A program made the translations under genes and the position numbers. Below are positions 1-9,348 of a stretch of 64,000 nt of DNA, in pieces (within the stretch, counting starts at the first letter, position 1; each line of letters begins with the position of its first letter). The notes under the pieces are model-generated. The model searched no databases. It was given only the letters and a program-made list of their open reading frames with translations, and was not told the DNA's origin. Location: assembly GCA_036743375.1 (NCBI GenBank), contig DAINPP010000010.1, positions 4,644 to 68,643 of the forward strand. Direction: 5' to 3'. Origin of the DNA: DAINPP01 sp036743375. Its GTDB lineage: Bacteria; Thermotogota; Thermotogae; MWEM01.

Positions 1-473
1 ACCAGTGCGGAAGCGATGGTCAACCTCTGTTTCTGCCCCCCCGAAAGGTTCATCGGATTCTTTTTTTCATAACCCTGAAGCCCAACAAATGTGAGGGTTT
101 CCTTCAACCTGGTCTTCATGATCTCCCTAGAAAAGCCGAGATTTTCCATCCCGAAAACAACATCCTCCTCTACCGTAGAGGCGATGATCTGATTTTCGGG
201 ATTCTGAAAGACGAACCCGATCTTCTTTCTGATCTCGAGAACCATCGCCTCGTCTTTCGTGTTCATTCCAAAAACGGTAATTTCACCGGAATCCGGTTTC
301 AGTATTGAATTAATCATTTTCAGCAGGGTGGATTTTCCCGAACCGTTTCCACCGACCAGCGCAACGAATTCCCCCTGTTTAATTTCCAGGCTGATATTCG
401 AGAGGATATTCCCCTGACGGTTGGCATCGTCCATCCCTTTATACGCAAAGGAAACATGTTTTATACTGATCAA
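1..473 (-). CDS. ECF/cobalt-type ABC transporter ATP-binding protein (partial, C-terminus outside window)
   Basis: This is the N-terminal part of an ABC ATPase that would power uptake of a vitamin or metal ion with EcfT and an S component. Translating the minus strand from a TTG at 473 gives MISIKHVSFAYKG, a Walker A motif GGNGSGKST, a Q-loop FVFQNPENQI and the signature LSGGQKQR close to the window edge. Walker B and the H-loop lie outside. The start TTG overlaps the stop of the upstream methyltransferase gene (TTGA), so the two are probably translationally coupled. The FQNPENQ Q-loop is typical of EcfA/CbiO proteins. The transported substrate cannot be told from this piece. Confidence 0.85.
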   Translation of the reverse strand, partial: MISIKHVSFAYKGMDDANRQGNILSNISLEIKQGEFVALVGGNGSGKSTLLKMINSILKPDSGEITVFGMNTKDEAMVLEIRKKIGFVFQNPENQIIASTVEEDVVFGMENLGFSREIMKTRLKETLTFVGLQGYEKKNPMNLSGGQKQRLTIASAL

Positions 474-1666
474 ATGACTGCACCTTTCATGATGATATAA
501 AATTTAAGAAATTCTGTTTCAAAGATATTAATCTTTACGGGGAAATCGAGCGGCTGTGATCCCCGGTGGAGGATGGTAAGTTCATGTCTGATATCCCCGG
601 CAATCGCATAAAACATCATCTCAAGCTCCTCTTTGGAGACATTCTGAGAGCAACAACTCGTCGCAAGGATTCCTCCCGTTCTCAGGATCTTCAACGCCCT
701 CAGGTTGATTTCCTTGTACGCATTAAGGGCCCGCCCCTTCTTTCTTCTCGCATCGGTAAACGGCGGTGGATCCAGGACAATCAGATCCGCCCTCTGTCCT
801 TCGATATCAAGGCGATGCAGATAATCGAAGGCGTTATAATTACTGAAGGCAAAGTTCTTAAACCCGTTTTCCGAAGCCGTCCCCTCAATAATTTCATCAA
901 AAGTCTCTCCGGAATCGACAAACTCAACCATACCGAGATTCTCTTTCAGCAGGTTAAAACCAAATTGTCCGTAACCGCAGAAAAAATCATAGATGGTATT
1001 CTTCTTTCCGGGAAGCAGCCGTCTCGCATAATCCGCAAGGATCACAGAATTTTCCCGCTGTTCAAGATAAAAAACTGAATCCGCCTCACTGAACGGAAAC
1101 AGTCTGTATTCGACACCGTTCAGCCCAAAGCGATACTGTTTGTCAATCAGTCCACAGACCACTTCTATACGGTTTTCTATGTCCTCTTTCTTTCTTGAGG
1201 ACGACAGATTTCTGATGACGATGTTTTCAGCACCGAGTTCTTTCAGAACGGAAATAAATTCAGGAAGCAAAAGATCTCCTCCGGCCGTTGATGAAGAGAC
1301 GATAAAAAGATCATCAAAACGATCACACTTCAATCCGGCTATTCCGTCGGCCAATCCGTTGAATACCCTGTAGATCTTTTTATCACCAAAGACGGCCTGT
1401 CTGAAATGAAAGGCCCTGATGAGTTTCTCCGCCACAAAATGCCTGTCAATTCTCTCGTTCTGTCTGGTAAGAAGTCTGACACGAATCTTGGAAGACGCAT
1501 TATAATAGCCTTTCCCCACAAACTGACCGGAATAGGTGAAGACATCGACAATTTCACCCTTTCGTATATCCCCCTTGACATCCGCTATCTCATTTTCGTA
1601 AATATACGGATGACCGTTTGATATTCTTCTTGAAATGTGAGAAACCAGCTTAATTTGTTTTATCAT
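470..1666 (-). CDS. Class I SAM-dependent rRNA methyltransferase, RlmI/RlmK-C-like
   Basis: The protein (398 residues) is a PUA-type N-terminal domain followed by a Rossmann methyltransferase of the family that makes 5-methylcytosine in 23S rRNA. Visible features are a PUA-like start (HPYIYENEI), the SAM-binding stretch DFFCGYGQFG, the motif LDPPPF and a late CC pair (ATSCCSQ) matching the catalytic cysteine region of the family. The ATG at 1666 is chosen because AAAGGTG lies at a good distance in front; the longer frame opens with GTG three codons earlier. It heads a short transcription unit with the ECF ATPase, behind its own extended -10 promoter. Which rRNA position it modifies is inferred only at family level. 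Confidence 0.8.
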   Translation of the reverse strand: MIKQIKLVSHISRRISNGHPYIYENEIADVKGDIRKGEIVDVFTYSGQFVGKGYYNASSKIRVRLLTRQNERIDRHFVAEKLIRAFHFRQAVFGDKKIYRVFNGLADGIAGLKCDRFDDLFIVSSSTAGGDLLLPEFISVLKELGAENIVIRNLSSSRKKEDIENRIEVVCGLIDKQYRFGLNGVEYRLFPFSEADSVFYLEQRENSVILADYARRLLPGKKNTIYDFFCGYGQFGFNLLKENLGMVEFVDSGETFDEIIEGTASENGFKNFAFSNYNAFDYLHRLDIEGQRADLIVLDPPPFTDARRKKGRALNAYKEINLRALKILRTGGILATSCCSQNVSKEELEMMFYAIAGDIRHELTILHRGSQPLDFPVKINIFETEFLKFYIIMKGAVI

Positions 1667-1727
1667 CCAACACACCTTTACGAATAATTAACCCGCTGAT
1701 CCGGCTACCCGATGATACTCAGCGTAC

Positions 1728-1750
1728 ATTATAGGATTATATCACGTCAA
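1728..1750 (-). promoter_or_regulatory. Probable promoter of the rlmI-like/ecfA unit
   Basis: On the minus strand, TTGACG is followed directly by TGATATAAT, an extended -10 box at 1744-1736. A second TATAAT follows at 1733-1728. It lies in the 94-bp gap between tmk and the methyltransferase gene. The TTGACG is too close to serve as a -35 for the first box and is 11 bp from the second, so the extended -10 is the stronger signal. Confidence 0.5.
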
Positions 1751-1760
1751 CTGCACTTTA

Positions 1761-2435
1761 TCAGTCGGGAGAATTAAAAAGACCTTTTCTGTACAACACA
1801 TCCATAATCTCCTCGTGTATCCGTCCCGGGGCTTTTAATGCGTTGAAACGGATAAATCTATCACTGTGCTTTTCAGCAAGCCATAAATAACCTTCTCTGA
1901 CCCGCCTGAAAAAGGGTTCCTTCTCCCTTTCTAATCGGTCAAGGTTATCACGATCCAGTCTTTTAATGACTTCGGTCGACGGGACATCGAGAAACACGGT
2001 CAGATCCGGATAGACATTCTTCACGGCAAAATCGTTGAGCCATTCGACTTTATCGGCTCCGAGCTCGCGGCCAAATCCCTGATAAGCCACACTGGAATCC
2101 GCATAACGGTCTGCAATGAGTATTTCATCACGTTCGAGTGCGGGAATGATCACTTCATCCGTCACCTGTGCCCTTGCGGTGATATAAAGCAGCAGTTCTG
2201 TTCTCTCACCGATGCTGAAATCCTCATGCAGGACGATTTGCCTCAGGGCCTCACCAACATTCGTACAGCCGGGTTCTCTGAACAGTATCGGTTTTTTCCC
2301 GGCCCTTTTAAATTGCTCCATCAGCAGCTTGATCTGTGTCGTTTTTCCACAACCATCCAACCCTTCAAAAGAGATGAACAATCCTTTTTTCACCCGCTTG
2401 TCTTTATTCGGCAACCGTTGTTCCAACTTGCTCAC
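1761..2435 (-). CDS. tmk: Thymidylate kinase
   Basis: Phosphorylates dTMP to dTDP for DNA synthesis. The protein is 224 residues, close to the usual size. The P-loop EGLDGCGKTT lies at residues 24-33, the DRY motif (IADRYADSS) near residue 107, and the LID region follows after RLDRDN. The GTG start at 2435 lies 32 bp inside the end of pyrH and has AAAGG upstream; a second in-frame GTG at 2393 would remove most of the overlap but lacks a ribosome site. Placement directly behind pyrH joins the pyrimidine kinases, where many bacteria have frr instead. Confidence 0.93.
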   Translation of the reverse strand: MSKLEQRLPNKDKRVKKGLFISFEGLDGCGKTTQIKLLMEQFKRAGKKPILFREPGCTNVGEALRQIVLHEDFSIGERTELLLYITARAQVTDEVIIPALERDEILIADRYADSSVAYQGFGRELGADKVEWLNDFAVKNVYPDLTVFLDVPSTEVIKRLDRDNLDRLEREKEPFFRRVREGYLWLAEKHSDRFIRFNALKAPGRIHEEIMDVLYRKGLFNSPD

Positions 2436-3102
2436 CCATAACAGCCTTTAACAGATTCCCCTTCTCGAAGAAATTGATCACCTGAATGGTCATGCCATAC
2501 CGTTTACAGATAGAAAAGGCCTCCGTATCCATAATCCGGAGATTCTTGTCGATCGCTTCCGAATAACTGAGCGTGTCATATTTCACGGCATCTTTGACCT
2601 TCCGCGGATCAGCCGAGAAGATCCCATCGACTTTCGTCGCCTTAATGATGATCTGTGCCCCCATCTCCACGGCCCTCAAGGCAGCTGCCGTATCCGTTGT
2701 AAAGAAGGGATTACTCGTTCCGCCACCAAAGATGACGATTTCCCCGTTCTTTATCGAGTCATTGACCCTGTCATAGTTGATCTTCTCTGTAGACTGCAGT
2801 TGCACCACCTGTGAAAAGACACGAGCCGGCATCCCCGCCTTCTCAAAAAAGGATTTGAGATAGATGGCGTTGATATTCGTTCCGAGCATTCCGATCTGAT
2901 CCGCCATCTTCGGTTCCAATTCGTCGAGCTCTGCTCCCCGGAAGATATTCCCGGCTCCTACCACCAGTCCAATGGAAACCTTTTTCTCCATAATTTCTCC
3001 GATCTCATCCACGAGATAAGCCATCTGCGTCTTTGAGAATCCCATCTCCCCTTCGCCGGAAAGGGCCTCGCCGGAAAGCTTCAGTAATATTCTACCGTAC
3101 AT
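2404..3102 (-). CDS. pyrH: UMP kinase
   Basis: Makes UDP from UMP, feeding RNA, DNA and sugar-nucleotide pools. The 232-residue protein shows the amino-acid-kinase fold motifs LLKLSGEAL at the N-terminus, GAGNIFRG, the UMP-binding stretch ADQIGMLGTNINA, and GGTSNPFFTTDTAA. The ATG start is preceded by CAGGAGGTGAATGA, a very strong ribosome site. It lies behind tsf in the common tsf-pyrH order, but a clear terminator-like hairpin separates the two, so readthrough or attenuation would set its expression unless a promoter is hidden there. Confidence 0.95.
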   Translation of the reverse strand: MYGRILLKLSGEALSGEGEMGFSKTQMAYLVDEIGEIMEKKVSIGLVVGAGNIFRGAELDELEPKMADQIGMLGTNINAIYLKSFFEKAGMPARVFSQVVQLQSTEKINYDRVNDSIKNGEIVIFGGGTSNPFFTTDTAAALRAVEMGAQIIIKATKVDGIFSADPRKVKDAVKYDTLSYSEAIDKNLRIMDTEAFSICKRYGMTIQVINFFEKGNLLKAVMGEQVGTTVAE

Positions 3103-3123
3103 TCATTCACCTCCTGAAAACTC

Positions 3124-3154
3124 AAAAAAAGGACGTTCCCATACGAGAACGTCC
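3124..3154 (-). terminator. Intrinsic terminator between tsf and pyrH
   Basis: The arms GGACGTTC and GAACGTCC (3131-3138 and 3147-3154) pair perfectly around an 8-nt loop. On the minus strand the stem is followed by seven T residues (3130-3124). It stands between tsf and pyrH, which usually share a transcript, so it may be a partial terminator that lowers pyrH/tmk expression relative to tsf. Confidence 0.8.
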
Positions 3155-3231
3155 TCTGTATCTATAACTAAAACGGATATGAAGTCTCCTGATTTCTGAG
3201 AACTCCTGAAAACTTTAACATGGTTAAAGTT

Positions 3232-4083
3232 TTATTCTCCGATATAAACTCTTGCAAATCTCTTAACGGTAATCGGTGCGCCAACTTCCCTTGCACATTC
3301 GTTAACAAGCTGCTGAACGGTCTTGCTTTCATCGAGGGCAAAATTCTGACTGAGAAGACATCTTTCTTCCTTGAACTTTCTGATCTTTCCCTCTACGATA
3401 TTGTCAATGATCTTTTCGGGTTTTCCCGATTCCTTCATCTGATCTCTGTAGATCTCCCTTTCCTTATCGAGAACGTCTTCGGAGATCTCGTCTCCTGATA
3501 CGTAATCAGGTGAGAAGGCAGCAACATGAAGACAGATATTCTTTCCGAGCTCAGCGAGCTTTTCATCGTCTTTTTCACATTCGAGTTCAACGGCAACACC
3601 TATCTTACCCGTGAAGTGAAGGTAATCGTAAAGATGACCGTTTGCGGAAGCCGTAAATCTCGCATAGTCTCCGATCTGACAGTTTTCTCCCATCTTTGCG
3701 ACGGCCTCTGTGATCTCTTCCTTATGTTTTTCTACGTTCTCTTCCGGTACGGCAACGGCCTTCTGTGATTCTCCGAGTTCGGCATAGAAGGAATCTGCGA
3801 TATTTACCGCTGAAGCCTTGAATTCATCCGTTCTGGCAACAAAATCCGTCTCACACATAACTGCAAGCATGAAAAGTTCGTCGTCTGTCTTCTTGATAAC
3901 CACAAGACCTTCCGTTGTACTTCTTCCACTCTTCTTTGCAGCTTTTGCAAGACCCTTTTTTCTTAAGAAATCTACCGCTCCGTCGATATCCCCGTCTGTT
4001 TCTACAAGCGCCTTTTTACAGTCAAGGACACCTGCTCCTGTCTTTTTTCTTAATTCTTTAATGAGTTCCATGCTTACTGCCAT
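3232..4083 (-). CDS. tsf: Elongation factor Ts
   Basis: Guanine-nucleotide exchange factor that recharges EF-Tu with GTP. The 283-residue protein has the UBA-like N-terminus (LIKELRKKTGAGVLDCKKAL) and the EF-Tu-contacting motif TDFVAR at residues 79-84, followed by two core subdomains. The start is ATG with GAGAGG upstream. In most bacteria rpsB (ribosomal protein S2) immediately precedes tsf. Here the upstream neighbour is a ROK regulator, and a promoter-like sequence lies in between, so tsf has been separated from rpsB. Confidence 0.96.
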   Translation of the reverse strand: MAVSMELIKELRKKTGAGVLDCKKALVETDGDIDGAVDFLRKKGLAKAAKKSGRSTTEGLVVIKKTDDELFMLAVMCETDFVARTDEFKASAVNIADSFYAELGESQKAVAVPEENVEKHKEEITEAVAKMGENCQIGDYARFTASANGHLYDYLHFTGKIGVAVELECEKDDEKLAELGKNICLHVAAFSPDYVSGDEISEDVLDKEREIYRDQMKESGKPEKIIDNIVEGKIRKFKEERCLLSQNFALDESKTVQQLVNECAREVGAPITVKRFARVYIGE

Positions 4084-4158
4084 TCAAAATCATCCTCTCT
4101 ATAATCAAAAAATATGTGATAATGCATATAAAAACAGGCAACAAATCATCGCCACGCT

Positions 4159-4187
4159 ATTATACACTATAATGGGCCTTTTTTAAA
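4159..4187 (-). promoter_or_regulatory. Probable tsf promoter
   Basis: A perfect TATAAT (4164-4159, minus strand) sits 17 bp downstream of TTTAAA (4187-4182), which overlaps the last codons of the upstream ROK gene. This gives tsf its own start independent of the signalling genes upstream. Confidence 0.5.
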
Positions 4188-5370
4188 CAACAAACCGATT
4201 TACATACGAATCCATCGCCTCGAGTGTACAACCGTGCAACGCGGACTGCTCTATACTTTCCCTCGAAGGGATGATTAAAACATTCCGAAAGACGGGAAAG
4301 GAGGTGTCCCCTGTAACTTCTTTTCTTATGAAATCAAAATTTTCCTTTGTGAAATCTCTTCCGAGCCCACCTATGACAAAGAAATCCGGATTGAAAATAT
4401 GAATGAGATTCCGAATCCCATGGATCAGATAGCCTAACATCTCATCGATTATCTTTCTGGCCTCGGCATCATTCAACCGATAGAATTCCATCAGACTTTT
4501 AAATTTTTCTTCCGTATTTTCTCCGTTTAAATTCCCGTTTACCTCATAGTGCTTCACGATCTTCTCGGCACCGATATAGGCCTCAAGACATCCCCGCTTT
4601 CCGCAGTGACATAACGGTCCGTCATCGTTGATGCTCATATGACCAAATTCACCGGCATTGTAGGCACTACCGTGATAAACCTTGTGATCGATGAGCAGAG
4701 CCCCCCCCACGCCAACGGAAAGGTACAGATAAATCCCGTTACCGAGTTGTTCTATTTCAGGGTTTATAATCTTTTCACTCTTCAATGAGACCTTTGTCTC
4801 GTTAAAAATCTGTATGTCCAGGCCATGATTTCCCATTCTCTTCTCTATCTCCGCCTTAACATCGATATTCTTCCATCCGACATTGGGCAGGGTATAAATG
4901 ACACCGTTCTTCCGGTCGACAAGTCCTGGAAGTGAAAAATAGATCCCAACCGGTTTACGGCCAATCTCGCGGATATATTTCTTTGAGATCTCACTCACTT
5001 TATCGAAGAAGTGTTCCGTATCCTTTTCAGTCTCAAATTCCTCTTTTAACTCTATCATGTTGTTGAGATACCCGATGCCGAATATCGTCTGCTCAACCCC
5101 CATATGAAAAACAAACACGATCGCGGCCTCTTTGATCGCTTCGAGACGAATAGAATTTCTTCCGGGCTGAGGACTTTTCTTCGTACCCTCTTCCGTTATC
5201 AGCCCCATTTCCTTTAGGCTGTTGGTGATATTGGTCACGGAGCTTGGATTCATACCGGCTATCCTGGCAATCTCACGCCTCGTGATACCCGGATTGTACC
5301 GGATGATGTTAAACAACTTCTTTTTATTGGATAATCCCATTTTTGAAACATTGATGAAATCAGAATTCAA
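4183..5370 (-). CDS. ROK-family transcriptional regulator (XylR/NagC-like)
   Basis: A 395-residue protein with an N-terminal winged helix (residues about 15-75; REIARIAGMNPSSVTNI is the recognition-helix region) and a ROK sugar-binding domain. The zinc motif CHCGKRGCLE, GEFGH and the phosphate-binding stretch SVGVGGALL are present. The position where ROK kinases carry Asn-Asp reads FNETK, with Glu for the catalytic Asp, which fits a repressor without kinase activity. The start TTG overlaps the stop of the upstream kinase gene by four bases (TTGA), so the regulator is translationally coupled to a two-component-type protein. The sugar ligand is unknown; nagA lies about 10 kb away but is not in this unit. 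Confidence 0.88.
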   Translation of the reverse strand: MNSDFINVSKMGLSNKKKLFNIIRYNPGITRREIARIAGMNPSSVTNITNSLKEMGLITEEGTKKSPQPGRNSIRLEAIKEAAIVFVFHMGVEQTIFGIGYLNNMIELKEEFETEKDTEHFFDKVSEISKKYIREIGRKPVGIYFSLPGLVDRKNGVIYTLPNVGWKNIDVKAEIEKRMGNHGLDIQIFNETKVSLKSEKIINPEIEQLGNGIYLYLSVGVGGALLIDHKVYHGSAYNAGEFGHMSINDDGPLCHCGKRGCLEAYIGAEKIVKHYEVNGNLNGENTEEKFKSLMEFYRLNDAEARKIIDEMLGYLIHGIRNLIHIFNPDFFVIGGLGRDFTKENFDFIRKEVTGDTSFPVFRNVLIIPSRESIEQSALHGCTLEAMDSYVNRFVV

Positions 5371-6521
5371 GATCCACTTTCACTTCCTTTTGCAAGAGTC
5401 TCGTACAGGCGTCTCAGCTTTAAACAAATTGTCGTTCCATGATTCGACTGACCCGTATCAGACTCAATGAATATATCTCCACCGTATGCCCTGACAAACA
5501 TTCTCACAAGCGGCATACCGAAACCGGTTCCAACTTCGCCTTCGGTTCCGTCTCTGTGAGTTTTCTTTGAAGGATCAAAGATGCTTTCTATTATATCAGA
5601 AGGAATACCGATTCCATAATCTTTTATTTCCAGTATCAGAAAATTCCCGTCAGGGGGTTGCCCATAAGGGATTGCCCTGATGCCTATCTCAATTTTACCT
5701 TCTTTATACGAAAACTTCACGGCATTGGTAAGCAGATTGTTCAGAACCGAATTGATAAAGGTGGTCAATTCGACGTACACGACCACATCATCCGGCACGG
5801 TTCTCACGATACGGATTCCCTTTGTTTCTATCTTGTCCTGAAGCATCTTGAGTGAGCTGTCGAGGGCCTCGTTTAAAATAACGTACTGCAGATTCATCTG
5901 CATCTCATTGGTCTCCGCCGCCTCTATGTCCCTGACGACGTTGATGATATTGATCCCCTGTTTCGCACTCTTTTCAATATAGCCAACCATTTCAGATTCC
6001 ACTTCATTTACCGGTTCTATCAGCTGTATAGCTGTCATGATGGCCGTTAGCGGATTGGCCAGATCATGACACAGGACATGCAACAGTTCCTTTCGTTTCA
6101 GATTCATCCGTTCAATTTCATGCTGATAGCGTTGTATCTTCAGATGATTGTTGACCCTTGAAAGTAATTCCTCCCCGCTGAAGGGTTTGGTGATGTAATC
6201 GACAGCCCCCGTCTGAAAACCTCTCACTATATCCTCCTTCTCAACCCTTGCGGTAAGAAAAATGACCGGTATATCGGCCGTTTTCTCATCGGCTTTCAAC
6301 TGCCGGCACACCTCGTAACCATCCATATCGGGCATCATCACATCGAGTAGAATAAGATCGGGTTTTATGTTTCTGACAAGACGCAGGGCTTCGCTTCCCG
6401 ACATGGCCGGGGAGATGTCAAATCCTTCCTTGTCAAGAAGACCACCAAGTACCTGAAGATTTTCAGCTATATCATCTACGATCAGTATCGTGATCTTTTT
6501 CTTTTCATCGTCAGACATCAT
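5367..6521 (-). CDS. Response regulator receiver-histidine kinase fusion
   Basis: A soluble protein with an N-terminal receiver domain (IVDDIAEN, phospho-Asp in LLDVMMPDMDG, Lys in YITKPF) followed by a HisKA helix (LCHDLANPL) and a HATPase_c domain (NNLLTNAVKFS, KDYGIGIPS, GTGFGMPL). It probably accepts phosphate from the membrane hybrid kinase encoded just upstream and passes or signals onward. The ATG at 6521 is preferred because GGGAG lies at a proper distance; a GTG two codons earlier is possible. It overlaps the end of the upstream kinase gene and its stop overlaps the ROK start, forming a tightly coupled three-gene unit. Confidence 0.88.
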   Translation of the reverse strand: MMSDDEKKKITILIVDDIAENLQVLGGLLDKEGFDISPAMSGSEALRLVRNIKPDLILLDVMMPDMDGYEVCRQLKADEKTADIPVIFLTARVEKEDIVRGFQTGAVDYITKPFSGEELLSRVNNHLKIQRYQHEIERMNLKRKELLHVLCHDLANPLTAIMTAIQLIEPVNEVESEMVGYIEKSAKQGINIINVVRDIEAAETNEMQMNLQYVILNEALDSSLKMLQDKIETKGIRIVRTVPDDVVVYVELTTFINSVLNNLLTNAVKFSYKEGKIEIGIRAIPYGQPPDGNFLILEIKDYGIGIPSDIIESIFDPSKKTHRDGTEGEVGTGFGMPLVRMFVRAYGGDIFIESDTGQSNHGTTICLKLRRLYETLAKGSESGS

Positions 6522-9228
6522 CTTCACTCCCGCTTTCTATCCTGTTATAAAGTAAATTGAACTCTTTCCAGTGATCTATCAATCGCTTCATATCAAATCT
6601 GGAAATGTCTTCACCGATCTTCCTTATCAACGGCTGAACAGACGGAATGCCCAGACATTCCCGATGGGTTTCTACATATTCGACAAATGCTCTGCAATTA
6701 GAAACGGTAAAATTATCTTCGTATGACTGCCAGATCTTGTGCAGTTCCTTCATCTGTCCCATCTGGTCTCCGTTTAAAATCAACCTCTCCGGCAAAGAGT
6801 CCTCTTTTTTCAGAATTTCTACCGGCTCTTCTACCTCCCTGACTTGATAGCTGAAATATTTTTTCAGGACCGAAACCAGCCTTTCGATCTTCACGGGCTT
6901 TTTCAGAAATTCATCGAATCCGATATCGTCTCCCCTTTTCTCATCACTCTTCTTGATGGATGCGGTCACGGCGAGTACGGGCAACTGATACCCCTTTTTC
7001 CTGATCGCTTCAATCAGTTCAAACCCATCCATATGCGGCATTCTGATATCCGTGATCACCATGGCATAATCATTTTTCCCGAGTTGCTCCATCGCCTCTA
7101 CCCCGTCATTTGCCATATCCGATCTGATCCCGAGTTTCTTAAGCCATTCCGAGAGTACGATACGGTTGTTTTCCACATCATCCACCACAAGAATCTTTTT
7201 ATCAAGCGTGAAGATGTATTTTTCAGTCAGCTGCAGCCGTTCTTCAAGCGGTATTCCCTTATCGGATTCCACGATCTCTACATCTTTCAGTAATATGTCA
7301 AACCGGCTGCCCTTTCCGGCCTCACTATCTAATGATATCGTACCGTTCATGAGTTCAACGAGTTTTTTTGTTATCGACAGCCCAAGCCCGGTTCCCCCAT
7401 ATTTATCCGCATCCTGGCCTTCCTGCTGTTCAAATTCCTCAAAGACCCGCTTTTTTTGACTTTCTCTGATCCCAATGCCGCTATCCTCTACGGAAAACAG
7501 TACATCGAGATGTTCCTGATCCTTCATCCGAACACAGTCCGCCGACAACGAAATAACCCCTTTTTCCGTAAATTTCATCGAATTTCCCAGCAGATTAATC
7601 AGTATCTGTCTCAGTCTTCGACCGTCGATAAACAGCGTTTCCGGAACATCACTTTCTATCCGGCAGTCAAATCTGAGACCCTTTTTTTCTATCTGAGACC
7701 TGAAGATCTGTTCTACCTCGGTAAACAACGCCCTTATTTCCACACTCTCTTTCTCGATACTGATCTTACCGGCCTCTATCTTTGACAGGTCAAGGATCTC
7801 ATTGATCAGATTCAGTAAAATATCCCCACTGATGATGATCTTCTTCAGGAAAGACTTCTCCCGCTCGTTTTCCGTTTCACCAAACAGCAGCTCGGAAAAT
7901 CCGATGATGGCATTCATCGGTGTCCTTATCTCATGGCTGACATTGGCGAGAAATACACTCTTGGCCTTATTAGCCCGGTCCGCATCCTCTTTTGCACGAT
8001 CCAGTTCCACGATGATAGATTTCAGTGTTCTCTGTGAAGTCTCCAGTTTTTCATTGTAACCCTGCAGTTCCTGATTTGCCAGCAGCAGTTCTTCCTTCTG
8101 CAGTTCGATCCTCCCTCGTGACTGTCGGTTTTTATGTGCAAGACGGGAGATGATGAACGAGAACAAGAGAGACAGACCGGATAGTACAAGAACGTACAGC
8201 AGATATTTATTTCGATAGAAGGTTTTGATCCCTTCTATCTCCTCTTCCGAGATCCTGACAACGATCTTCCAGAAATAAGGTTCCGGTGCCCGTTTATCAG
8301 CCGTTTCAACAATCTGCTTATCTTCACCCTCCTCTTCGGGCGGTGGCTCTTTCTTGGAATCGCCATACGGATAAAGCGTGGTATAAGTGAATATCCCATT
8401 TTCATCTTCTATCTGGCCGAAATCCGTATTGTAAATCGTCTCCCACGCTTCCGGAAAATAACGCTGAAACTGCTCCCCCACCTTATCTTCAAACATGAAT
8501 CCCCAGTTTCTCTCCTCTTCCAGGGAAAAGAGCCAGTAACCTTCCCTGTTGAGCAGCATCGGCTCACCGTATTCAAAGTTGACCCGTGAACTGAACACGT
8601 CGAGGAGAGACTCCCCGAGATAATCAAGAATGAGAATTCCCTGCTTCTGATGCTGTCTGTCAAATATCGGCAGGGCTACCCGGATCATCGGCTTAAACGG
8701 GATTTCGATCTGATCATTTTCTACATTCAGATCAAACGGAGAGATATACAACTGCCCCTCCTTCATCTGTATCGTATCTCTGAAATACTCCCTGTCGGAT
8801 TTATCGAGCAGGAATGAATTCTCTACACGATGGTAACCGTCAGCCGTCCTGTTCACACGCAGAACCTCCATCCCGCTTGGTCCTATAAACCTTATCTGAT
8901 CATAACAATCCATACTGGTTGCAAAATTTTCCCAGTCCGAGATCAATTCATCCGGATAGACTCTATTCCTTTCATCGATAAAGTTGGTAAACTGCCTGTC
9001 TCTGCTGAGATAAAAAAGATCGGAGATGACGGCGTTTAATTCATCAAACAGGGCGTGTCTTTCTATCTCAACATAAAGCAGATGGCTCGTCTCATATTTT
9101 GACAACTGGAGATTATAATCACGTACATAAAGTGACGACATGATGATACAGATGAGTGTAATCATTGGAACACTTATAGAAACAAAAATCAGAGATAAAT
9201 ATTTTTTATCCTCTTTTTTTCTATTCAT
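6511..9228 (-). CDS. Membrane hybrid sensor histidine kinase with extracytoplasmic sensor
   Basis: About 905 residues: an N-terminal membrane helix (around 10-35), a large extracytoplasmic region of Cache type (about 45-325), a second membrane helix (about 340-362), a coiled coil, HisKA with the phospho-His in NVSHEIRTPMNAI, HATPase_c (LINLLGNSMKFT, EDSGIGI, GTGLGLSI) and a receiver domain with phospho-Asp in VITDIRMPHMDG. The last 100 residues are helical but lack a clear Hpt motif. Starts at TTG 9234 and ATG 9228 are both possible; ATG has the better GGGAG spacing. It begins the kinase / REC-kinase / ROK unit and would sense a small periplasmic ligand. Confidence 0.9.
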   Translation of the reverse strand: MNRKKEDKKYLSLIFVSISVPMITLICIIMSSLYVRDYNLQLSKYETSHLLYVEIERHALFDELNAVISDLFYLSRDRQFTNFIDERNRVYPDELISDWENFATSMDCYDQIRFIGPSGMEVLRVNRTADGYHRVENSFLLDKSDREYFRDTIQMKEGQLYISPFDLNVENDQIEIPFKPMIRVALPIFDRQHQKQGILILDYLGESLLDVFSSRVNFEYGEPMLLNREGYWLFSLEEERNWGFMFEDKVGEQFQRYFPEAWETIYNTDFGQIEDENGIFTYTTLYPYGDSKKEPPPEEEGEDKQIVETADKRAPEPYFWKIVVRISEEEIEGIKTFYRNKYLLYVLVLSGLSLLFSFIISRLAHKNRQSRGRIELQKEELLLANQELQGYNEKLETSQRTLKSIIVELDRAKEDADRANKAKSVFLANVSHEIRTPMNAIIGFSELLFGETENEREKSFLKKIIISGDILLNLINEILDLSKIEAGKISIEKESVEIRALFTEVEQIFRSQIEKKGLRFDCRIESDVPETLFIDGRRLRQILINLLGNSMKFTEKGVISLSADCVRMKDQEHLDVLFSVEDSGIGIRESQKKRVFEEFEQQEGQDADKYGGTGLGLSITKKLVELMNGTISLDSEAGKGSRFDILLKDVEIVESDKGIPLEERLQLTEKYIFTLDKKILVVDDVENNRIVLSEWLKKLGIRSDMANDGVEAMEQLGKNDYAMVITDIRMPHMDGFELIEAIRKKGYQLPVLAVTASIKKSDEKRGDDIGFDEFLKKPVKIERLVSVLKKYFSYQVREVEEPVEILKKEDSLPERLILNGDQMGQMKELHKIWQSYEDNFTVSNCRAFVEYVETHRECLGIPSVQPLIRKIGEDISRFDMKRLIDHWKEFNLLYNRIESGSEDDV

Positions 9229-9315
9229 AATCAAGATTCTCCCGATGGAATTCCCGTCCTGTTTCAGCTATTATAACATCACCGGCCTTTTTTACGGCTA
9301 TTTTGTAAAACGTAG

Positions 9316-9321
9316 TATAAT
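9316..9321 (+). promoter_or_regulatory. Candidate -10 box upstream of recG
   Basis: TATAAT lies in the gap between the divergent kinase and recG genes. A weak TTTACG is 19 bp upstream. It would give a leader that carries the short frame at 9349. Confidence 0.4.
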
Positions 9322-9348
9322 CGTGGAGAATAAATGTAATTTGAGGTG

